A DNA stretch of 64,000 nt from Stagnimonas aquatica (GTDB taxonomy: Bacteria > Pseudomonadota > Gammaproteobacteria > Nevskiales > Nevskiaceae). Below, one piece after another: positions 40,657-47,075 of the stretch. The DNA is taken from positions 979,434 to 1,043,433 of the forward strand of contig NZ_RJVO01000001.1 in NCBI RefSeq assembly GCF_003730135.1, written 5' to 3'. The translations under genes were made by a program, and so were the position numbers. The notes beneath the pieces were generated by a model, which saw only the letters and a list, made by a program, of their open reading frames with translations, did no database searches and had not been told where the DNA came from. Within the stretch, counting starts at the first letter, position 1, and each line of letters begins with the position of its first letter.

Positions 40657-41708
40657 TGGACGCAGCCTCCGCCCCGGCCGACCTGCTCATCGGTGGTGTC
40701 GCCGTCCCGGCCGGCAGCCGCCAGACCGTGAACCTGCCGGTCGCCGACCTCTACACGCGCACGCCCATCCATCTGCCGGTGATCGTGCATCGCGGCAGCC
40801 GGCCCGGGCCGACGCTGTTCGTCAGCGCCGCCATGCACGGCGACGAGATCATCGGCGTCGAGATCATCCGCCGTCTGCTGAAGCTGCCGGCGCTCGCCGA
40901 ACTGGCCGGCACCCTGCTGGCGGTGCCGGTGGTCAACGTCCTGGCCTTCCTGCACCAGTCGCGCTATCTGCCGGACCGCCGCGATCTCAACCGCAGCTTT
41001 CCCGGTAGCGAGACCGGCTCGCTGGCGGCGCGGCTGGCGCACCAGTTCCTGAAGGAAGTGGTCGGCAATTCCGACTACGGAATCGACCTGCACACCGGTG
41101 CCATCCACCGGCCCAATCTGCCGCAGATCCGCGCCGACCTGAGCAATCCCGAGAACCGTCGCCTGGCGATGGCGTTTGGCGCGCCGCTGTTCCTCGACTC
41201 CAAGCCCACCGCCGGCACCCTGCGCGCCTACACCACCGCCGCCAACAAGCCGGTGATCCTCTACGAAGCCTGCGAGGCGCTGCGCTTCGACGAGACCGCG
41301 ATCCGCATCGGCATGCAGGGCATCGTCAACGTGATGACCGAGCTGGCGATGCTGCCGCCGCCGGAAGCCGCGCCGCCGCCGGGAGTGACCCCGATCCTGG
41401 CCCGCTCCGATACCTGGGCGCGGGCGCCGGTGAGCGGCATCCTGCGCGCCCAGGCCGCGCTCGGCGACGCAGTGAAGAAGGGCCAGTTGCTGGGCCTGAT
41501 CGGCGATCCCTTCGGCGAGCAGGAAACGCCGGTGGTTTCACCGGCCAGCGGTGTGGTGATTGGCCGGGTGATGCTGCCCCTGGTCTACGAGGGCGAGGCG
41601 GTATTCCACATCGCCCGTGTCGAAACCCCCGGAGAGGCGGCGCAGAACGTCGACCAGCTGGCGGCGCACAGCGCCGCCTGGGATCACGAGGAGCCGCGCA
41701 TCGTCTGA
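40653..41708 (+). CDS. Succinylglutamate desuccinylase/aspartoacylase-family hydrolase
   Basis: A 351-residue zinc hydrolase. The metal ligands are visible as MHGDEIIG (His61, Glu64) and YGIDLHTGA, with NRSFPG between them, as in AstE/AspA enzymes. After about residue 255 the C-terminus forms a small beta domain ([22 protein letters not shown] and [22 protein letters not shown]) that looks like a biotinyl/lipoyl-like barrel. Such proteins are often encoded next to rimK; the true amide substrate is not known. Coupled to rimK by an ATGA overlap. Confidence 0.87.
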   Translation: MMDAASAPADLLIGGVAVPAGSRQTVNLPVADLYTRTPIHLPVIVHRGSRPGPTLFVSAAMHGDEIIGVEIIRRLLKLPALAELAGTLLAVPVVNVLAFLHQSRYLPDRRDLNRSFPGSETGSLAARLAHQFLKEVVGNSDYGIDLHTGAIHRPNLPQIRADLSNPENRRLAMAFGAPLFLDSKPTAGTLRAYTTAANKPVILYEACEALRFDETAIRIGMQGIVNVMTELAMLPPPEAAPPPGVTPILARSDTWARAPVSGILRAQAALGDAVKKGQLLGLIGDPFGEQETPVVSPASGVVIGRVMLPLVYEGEAVFHIARVETPGEAAQNVDQLAAHSAAWDHEEPRIV

Positions 41709-41712
41709 GGCT

Positions 41713-42681
41713 TTAGTGCGCGCGCGGCGCGTCGTTGGCGGCCGCCGGCCGGGGCGGCGGCCGCGTCTCGGGGCCTTCCGGCTCGCCAGCGGCGGCCAAG
41801 CTGCCATAGCCGCGTACCGAGGTGGTGACCAGCTTGAAGCCCAATGGTGCCGGCCGCTCGGCGTTGATCGCCGCGATCAGCGGTGCGATCACCGCGTCGA
41901 GCATGCTCGCCGTGCCGGCGGTGGTGTTCTTGTCCGAATCCGGCAGCAGGATGGCGATCGAGCGGCTGCCGTAACGGGCGGCAAAGTCGCCGCCCCGGCG
42001 CAGCAGTCGCGCCACCGCCTCACCGATCTCCTGTACTTCGGCGTCGCTGGCGGCGTGCTTGCGGCTCTTCGAGGTGAGTGTCGCCAGCAGAATGCCGAGC
42101 GGCTGGTTGGAGCGCTCCGAGCGCCGCGTCTCGCGCGACAGCTGCAAGTCGAACTCGCGCCGGCTCATCAGCGCCGAGCCCTGTTGCTCGCCACTCGCCG
42201 GGCGGCCGGTGAGGGCGGCGGCGAGCAGACTGGTAGCGGCACGCAGGCGCTCCTGCACCAGCGGCGGTGCCATCGGCGTGCCGCTGCCGAGCACCACGAT
42301 GCTGCCCAGCTCGCAGCCCGGCACCGCCGGCACGGCACGGCCTGCGCACCAGCTGATGCTGCTCTGGCGGCCGATCCAGGGGTGACCCTGCAGGCTCAGG
42401 CGCATTTCCTCGCGGTTGTAGAAGAACCCCTGGGCGAGGCCGGCGGCGAGTCGGTTCTTCGCCTTCACGGTCAGGAAGTTCAGCTGCGGCCAGACGAGCA
42501 AATGCTCAACCTGCCGGTCCGCCACCACCAGTGCGGCGATCTTGGCTTGGCTGGCTTCGGCGGCGAGTTGCAGGGCCTGGCAGACCAGGCGCGACCAGGG
42601 CACCAGGCCCAGGCCGTGATCGTTGGCGAGTTGCGCGACCCACTCCGGGGCGGCGTCGGATACCAGCTGGTGCTGCGGCAT
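41713..42681 (-). CDS. Degenerate GGDEF-domain protein
   Basis: A 322-residue protein. The first half (about 10-165) looks like a GAF-type sensor; the second half aligns with a GGDEF domain (SRREFDLQLSRETRRSERSNQPLGILLATL), but the signature position reads ARYGSRSIAILLPDSD, so the GG[DE]EF catalytic loop is lost. The usual metal-binding Asp of the first strand is also absent (LATLTSK). It cannot make cyclic di-GMP and might bind GTP, a partner cyclase or nothing. A disordered Pro/Ala tail ends the protein. It converges on the rimK partner gene. Confidence 0.75.
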   Translation of the reverse strand: MPQHQLVSDAAPEWVAQLANDHGLGLVPWSRLVCQALQLAAEASQAKIAALVVADRQVEHLLVWPQLNFLTVKAKNRLAAGLAQGFFYNREEMRLSLQGHPWIGRQSSISWCAGRAVPAVPGCELGSIVVLGSGTPMAPPLVQERLRAATSLLAAALTGRPASGEQQGSALMSRREFDLQLSRETRRSERSNQPLGILLATLTSKSRKHAASDAEVQEIGEAVARLLRRGGDFAARYGSRSIAILLPDSDKNTTAGTASMLDAVIAPLIAAINAERPAPLGFKLVTTSVRGYGSLAAAGEPEGPETRPPPRPAAANDAPRAH

Positions 42682-42885
42682 GTCGGGGCTCCATCAAAAC
42701 CGGGGAATGGCGCCCGCGAAGAGCGCCAGCCGGCCCAGCCCGATTCACCATCCCTTGGTGAAATGCCCTGCGGGGCATCTCGCATCCTGCGTCCGCCGGC
42801 TGGCCGGAGCCGGCAGTGTGGGCAAGGTCGGCGCCGGTGACGGCCCGGGTTGACCAAGGGCGGAAACCGGCCGATGGAGCCGGGG

Positions 42886-43797
42886 TCAGGGAGCGCTATG
42901 CACCCAGTTCTGGTCCGTCAGCCGCTGGTATAACGGGGCCTCGCCCTTGGGCAGGTTGCGCTCCAGCCAGGTCAACAGGTCGCTCCAGATCCGCGCGCTC
43001 TGGCTGGCGGTGGGGGTTTCCTGCGAGTGCGGCAGTTCCAGGGTGATCACCGGCAGGCCCAGCTGCACACCCGCATAGTTGCCGAGCGAGCCGGGATAGG
43101 TGCCGAGTTCGTTGAGATTGAGGAAGCCGAGCTTGCGCGGCGGCGCGCGCGGGCCGTCGAAATCGAGAATGCCGTAGGGCGCGTGCACCGAGACGATGGC
43201 GTCGGGCTTGAAGCTCTGGATCTGCTGCACCAGCCATTGCGTCTCCGGCTCGGAGGCGGCGGCCGGCCCCGGCCAGCGGCGGCGGTCGCGACGGGTCTTC
43301 TGCTCCCAGTAGCGCGGCGCCAGCTCGTTCCAACGCGGGGTCGGGAAGTTGCGGTTGAGGTCCACGCCGTGGGCATTGGTGCGGCTGGAGGCGGGTTTCA
43401 GCAGGCCGTCCGGGTTCAGGCAGGGCGCGACCCGCCAGTGGAAGGGCTGGAACTTCTCGGCCGCCAGCCGCCGCATCCACTCGAAGCTCACCTGCACCGA
43501 CGACAGCTCGTCGCCGTGGATGCCGCCGATCAGCAGGATCCGCTTGGGCGTGCCGCGCCGGCTGCCGGCCAGGTAGTCGCGGAACAGGATCGGCTGCCCC
43601 TGCACGCTGGCCGTGGTCGCCGCCTGCAGGCCGGAGCCGATGCATTCCTGGGCACTGAGGCCGCGAACCTTGCCGGCGATGCTGCGGCAGGCGGTATCCA
43701 CCGAGGCCAGCGGCGCCGCCGGCGCCAGCGGTGTGGCGAGCAGGCCCGCAGAAACGAAAAACCCGGCGAGCAGGCGCCGGGCGGTGTTCGTGCTCAA
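42886..43797 (-). CDS. Secreted M14-family zinc carboxypeptidase (murein peptide amidase-like)
   Basis: A 303-residue exported protein: signal peptide (about 1-28), then the zinc motif GGIHGDELSS (His94, Glu97), GVDLNRNFPT and SVHAPYGILDF, followed by the C-terminal VITLELPHSQET with the catalytic Glu, as in MpaA-like amidases that cut peptidoglycan peptides. The only start that gives the signal peptide is a TTG at 43797, three bases after the dsbA stop. Codons 6-14 of this gene overlap an intrinsic terminator, an unusual arrangement that should limit its expression from dsbA transcripts. Confidence 0.85.
   Translation of the reverse strand: MSTNTARRLLAGFFVSAGLLATPLAPAAPLASVDTACRSIAGKVRGLSAQECIGSGLQAATTASVQGQPILFRDYLAGSRRGTPKRILLIGGIHGDELSSVQVSFEWMRRLAAEKFQPFHWRVAPCLNPDGLLKPASSRTNAHGVDLNRNFPTPRWNELAPRYWEQKTRRDRRRWPGPAAASEPETQWLVQQIQSFKPDAIVSVHAPYGILDFDGPRAPPRKLGFLNLNELGTYPGSLGNYAGVQLGLPVITLELPHSQETPTASQSARIWSDLLTWLERNLPKGEAPLYQRLTDQNWVHSAP
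43757..43781 (-). terminator. Intrinsic terminator of dsbA inside the M14 signal-peptide codons
   Basis: On the minus strand CCCGGCG, a six-base loop and CGCCGGG form a perfect seven-base-pair stem followed by TTTTTCGTTT. It starts 20 bases after the dsbA stop codon and lies wholly within the next reading frame. Confidence 0.85.
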
Positions 43798-43800
43798 GTC

Positions 43801-44448
43801 TTACTTGCGCTCTTTGCGCACCTTCTCGACCAGGAAGCTGACCACTTCCATCATCTTGTCAGGGCCGCCACCCATGGTGGCATTGGTGACGTACTGGCCG
43901 CCGACGACAATGGTGGGCACGCTGGTGAGCTGGTAGGTCCGTGCCAGCTGGTCGGCGCGGCGCAGGCGCGAGTCCACCATGAAGCTGGAGGTGGCGCGGT
44001 CGAAGTCGTCCGGCTTCACGCCCGCGACATCGCCATACAGCCTGCGGATGTCCTCAAGGCGGGCCATCGGCTGGTGCTTCTCGTGAATCGCAGCGAACAG
44101 CGGCGTGTGGGTCTTGTCGAGCACGCCGAGGGTTTCGGCGATGTAGAAGGCGCGGGCGTGCACTTCACCCTCCGCGCGACCCAGGGTGTTGGGCACGCGC
44201 TGGAAATCGACATATTCCGGCTTCTTCGCCTTCCAGGCCTCGACGAAAGAATCGGCGTGGAAGCAATGCGGGCAGCCGTACCAGAAGAACTCTTCCACCG
44301 TCACCCGCTTGGCGTCGGCCGGGGCGATGCTCTGCTTGACCCGGGCGTACTGCTTGCCTTCCTGATAGGGGGCGGAAGCAGTCTGCGCGCTGCAGGCCAG
44401 CGGCAGCAGGGCGAAAGCGAGGAAGCAGCGACGTAGCCAACGGTTCAT
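43801..44448 (-). CDS. dsbA: Thiol:disulfide interchange protein DsbA
   Basis: A 215-residue periplasmic oxidoreductase with a signal peptide (about 1-21) and the active site FFWYGCPHCF (Cys59, Cys62), which introduces disulfides into exported proteins and is re-oxidised by DsbB. The later cis-Pro segment is seen in LTSVPTIVVGGQYV. Its position next to a diheme cytochrome c4 gene and near engB and polA is conserved in pseudomonads and xanthomonads. The gap to cytochrome c4 is 21 bases, indicating an operon; a terminator follows. Confidence 0.95.
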   Translation of the reverse strand: MNRWLRRCFLAFALLPLACSAQTASAPYQEGKQYARVKQSIAPADAKRVTVEEFFWYGCPHCFHADSFVEAWKAKKPEYVDFQRVPNTLGRAEGEVHARAFYIAETLGVLDKTHTPLFAAIHEKHQPMARLEDIRRLYGDVAGVKPDDFDRATSSFMVDSRLRRADQLARTYQLTSVPTIVVGGQYVTNATMGGGPDKMMEVVSFLVEKVRKERK

Positions 44449-44469
44449 CGGAAGAATCCTGGGTGGTCC

Positions 44470-45096
44470 TTACTGGAGCCCGTTCACGTAGGACGCGAGC
44501 GCGGCGATTTCGTCGTCCGTGAGCTTGGCAGCCACGGCGGCCATGATTGGAGCGTGCTTACCGCCCGCGCGTTCCCCGGATTTGTAGGCTTTCAGCTGGA
44601 TGGCGGTGTAGGCGCCGTTCTGACCACCGATGCGCGGGTACTGCGCGGCCGGGTTGCCGGCGCCGGTGGGGCCGTGGCAGGCCGAGCAGGCGGCCAGACC
44701 GCGAGTGGCGTCGCCGGCACGGTAGAGCTTTTCGGCGGTCTTCACCGCATCCTTGCTGGCCACGCCAGGCACCGGCTTCTGCGCCGCGAAATAGGCGCCG
44801 AGGTCGGCCATGTCCTGGTCGGACAGCGCCGCCGCCTGGCCGTACATCACCGGGTTCTTGCGCTCGTTGGCCTTGAAGGCCTTGAGCTGACCGGCGACAT
44901 AGCTCGAGTGCTGGCCGGCGAGCTTGGGCCATTCCGGATTGATGATGCCGTTGCCACCAACGCCATGGCAGGCGGCGCAGACGGCGGCCTTGCTGGCACC
45001 GGCGGCGGCATCGCCGGCCACGGCAGCATGGGCGGCACCTTCGGCGAACACGGCGGCGGGCGCGGCAAGCGCCAGGGCGAGGAGAACGCGCTTCAT
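44470..45096 (-). CDS. Diheme cytochrome c4
   Basis: A 208-residue exported protein with a signal peptide (about 1-19) and two haem-binding motifs, CAACHG (Cys40, Cys43, His44) and CSACHG near residue 141, in two homologous halves. Axial Met ligands are likely in PVMYGQ and APIMAAV. Cytochrome c4 carries electrons in the periplasm to cytochrome oxidases. It begins the operon that ends with dsbA. Confidence 0.95.
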   Translation of the reverse strand: MKRVLLALALAAPAAVFAEGAAHAAVAGDAAAGASKAAVCAACHGVGGNGIINPEWPKLAGQHSSYVAGQLKAFKANERKNPVMYGQAAALSDQDMADLGAYFAAQKPVPGVASKDAVKTAEKLYRAGDATRGLAACSACHGPTGAGNPAAQYPRIGGQNGAYTAIQLKAYKSGERAGGKHAPIMAAVAAKLTDDEIAALASYVNGLQ

Positions 45097-45245
45097 CAGT
45101 CCAGACTCCAGAAAGCAGCCGCAGATGCGGGCCCGCCAAAATGGCGACCGCGGTGCGACAGGTTTGAGAATGCGGCATTGTATTGATCCGGCCCGCGACT
45201 GTCATGGGCGGGCCCGCCCCGATCCACCCAACCCAAGCAGGCCGC

Positions 45246-45863
45246 ATGAGCGCCCCGGAAGTCCCCGTCAATCCGTTTGCCCACACCACCTTCGTGATGT
45301 CCTGCGCGAAGCTGGAGCAGCTGCCTGCCGATGGCGCTCCGGAGCTGGCCTTCGTCGGCCGCTCCAACGCCGGCAAGTCCTCGGCGCTCAACACCCTCTG
45401 CCAGCAGAAGACCCTGGCGCGGGTGTCCAAGACGCCGGGCCGCACCCAGCTCATCAACCTGTTCGCCCTGCGTGGCGGCCAGTCCCGGCTGGTCGATCTT
45501 CCCGGCTACGGCTACGCGGCGGTGCCGGACGCCATCCGCCGCGACTGGGGCAAGCTGATTGGCGGCTATCTGGAAACCCGCGACACGCTGAAGACCCTGG
45601 CGGTGATCATGGACTGCCGGCATCCGCTCACCGACCTCGATGAGCAGATGCTCGACTGGGCCCAGGCCTACGGCCGGCCCTGCCATGTGCTGCTGACCAA
45701 GTGCGACAAGCTGTCGCGCGGTGCTGGTGCCGCCACGCTGCTGCAGGTCCGCCAGGCCCTCAAGGCGCGAGGGCCCGGGTTCACCGCCCAGTTGTTCTCC
45801 TCGCACACCCCGACCGGGGTGGACGAAGCGCGGGCGGCGCTGGCGGCGGCGCTGGTCGCCTAG
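45246..45863 (+). CDS. engB: Ribosome biogenesis GTP-binding protein EngB/YsxC
   Basis: A 205-residue TRAFAC GTPase with P-loop GRSNAGKSS (38-46), the G2/G3 region KTPGRTQLINLF and DLPGYGYA, and G4 TKCDK. It assists large-subunit assembly. The ATG at 45246 is the family start; the frame extends 21 codons upstream without support. Its stop overlaps the stop of the convergent barrel-protein gene by four bases (45860-45863). Confidence 0.95.
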   Translation: MSAPEVPVNPFAHTTFVMSCAKLEQLPADGAPELAFVGRSNAGKSSALNTLCQQKTLARVSKTPGRTQLINLFALRGGQSRLVDLPGYGYAAVPDAIRRDWGKLIGGYLETRDTLKTLAVIMDCRHPLTDLDEQMLDWAQAYGRPCHVLLTKCDKLSRGAGAATLLQVRQALKARGPGFTAQLFSSHTPTGVDEARAALAAALVA

Positions 45864-46678
45864 AACTCCCAGGTGAAGGTGGCTCCGACGTTGTTGGCGT
45901 CGATTTCCTGCGCGCTGTTCTTGAGCTGGTACTTCATACCGGTGTAGCTCACCGCGAGCCACTTCCAGCCCAGCTGCGCCACGTATCCGAGGGCATTGTC
46001 GAACTCCAGATTGGGGCCGATCCCATCGCCATCGAACTTGATGTTCATGTGCTGCACCGGGCCGGCGCCGATGCGGAAGCCGCCCGGCAGCAGGTAGTCG
46101 GCGGTGAGCTTGAGTACGTAGCGGGTCAGGGTGATGTCGGCGTTGCTGGCCTTGGTGGTCACCAGCTTGTAGCCGGCGGTGGCGCGGATATCGACCGCCT
46201 CGACGGGCCGGAAATAGAGTCCGCCGGCCAGGGTGACGCCCTGGCCGGTGTCGACATCCTGGGTGGACCCGTTGGTGAAGCCCACGGTGGCCACCGTCTC
46301 CCCGCCCCACTCCAGCGCGCCTTCCAGCAACACGCCGAAGCGGCGCTGCGGCGCGGTGCCGCTGCCGCCGATGATGCCGCTGGGGGTGCTGGCCTTCACG
46401 GGGGCGGTCGGCAAGGCCTGCGAGCCGGACGGCGGCGCTACTGCGGCCATGAGCACTTCGTGGGTCTGCGGATCGACCAGCCCGGTTACCGGCAGGCGCT
46501 GGTCGGCCTGGAACCGGCTGACGGCGGCGGTGAGCTCGGCGTCGAATTCGCCATCCACCTTGCCGGGCTGGTACCCGAGCTGTTCGAGCATGCGCTCGGC
46601 TTCGAGGATGTAAGGCGAGGCCGCAGCCACGGTAGAAACGGCAGCCAAGATGAAGGCCGCGAATGAAGCGGTGCGCAT
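45860..46678 (-). CDS. Peptidoglycan-binding-domain protein with C-terminal barrel-like region
   Basis: A 272-residue exported protein: signal peptide (about 1-19), a PG_binding_1 domain (about 24-85, YILEAERMLEQLGYQPGKVDGEF and AVSRFQADQRLPVTGLVD), a Pro/Ser/Gly linker, and from about residue 110 alternating strands ending in Phe (TFTWEF), which looks like an eight-strand outer-membrane barrel. It would link outer membrane and cell wall from the opposite end compared with OmpA. The function is not known. It lies between the candidate sRNA and engB. Confidence 0.78.
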   Translation of the reverse strand: MRTASFAAFILAAVSTVAAASPYILEAERMLEQLGYQPGKVDGEFDAELTAAVSRFQADQRLPVTGLVDPQTHEVLMAAVAPPSGSQALPTAPVKASTPSGIIGGSGTAPQRRFGVLLEGALEWGGETVATVGFTNGSTQDVDTGQGVTLAGGLYFRPVEAVDIRATAGYKLVTTKASNADITLTRYVLKLTADYLLPGGFRIGAGPVQHMNIKFDGDGIGPNLEFDNALGYVAQLGWKWLAVSYTGMKYQLKNSAQEIDANNVGATFTWEF

Positions 46679-46789
46679 GGTGTTCCCTTGAATTGCAGGT
46701 GGATTTGGTTATTGGCTCGGGACTCAATCCCCGACCGATCCCACTTTCAGATTAGCCGTTCCAACGGCCATCGGCACCGCCGCGCGGCC

Positions 46790-46829
46790 ACAAAAAAACC
46801 CGGCGGTTCGGGGGAACCACCGGGTTACG
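46790..46829 (-). terminator. Rho-independent terminator of the sRNA candidate / polA region
   Basis: On the minus strand a 13-bp near-perfect stem with a CCCC loop is followed by seven T. It is the last structure before the barrel-protein gene, 250 bases after the polA stop codon, too far for a simple polA terminator. Confidence 0.9.
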
Positions 46830-46906
46830 ATCCCGGCTGGGGAGAGCCGGAAAATACCGCCCAGGGAGTGGAGGCGGGAAGCAGGGAAGGGAGGGCCCCG
46901 CTTCGC
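46790..46906 (-). ncRNA. Candidate C-rich small RNA downstream of polA (Spot 42/ErsA/sX13-like)
   Basis: The 397-base gap 46679-47075 has no convincing gene, but its minus strand holds four stem-loops with pyrimidine-rich C-run loops: GAAGC/GCUUC (46905 region), CCGCC/GGCGG, CCGGCU-CUCCCC-AGCCGG, and a terminator AACCCGG-U-GGUUC-CCCC-GAACC-G-CCGGGUU followed by seven T. A sigma-E-like promoter AACTT (about 46936) and TCTAC (46911-46915), 17 bases apart, would start the RNA near 46905, giving about 115 nt. E. coli Spot 42 and Pseudomonas ErsA lie in the polA-engB interval, and Xanthomonas sX13 has C-rich loops. The 5' end is an inference. Confidence 0.65.
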
Positions 46907-47075
46907 AGAAGTAGATGGGTGGAACGGCAAAAAAGTTTCAGCGGCAAACGAACGCGGCGTCATTTATCGCCGTCCCGACGCCCTCGGGCCCTAGAAAAAT
47001 CAGTGACTTGCGGAGCCGAAAATGGCTGCTCGCGGTTCGCTTCCGACCGTTCGTCGGCCGACATTCATAAAATTT

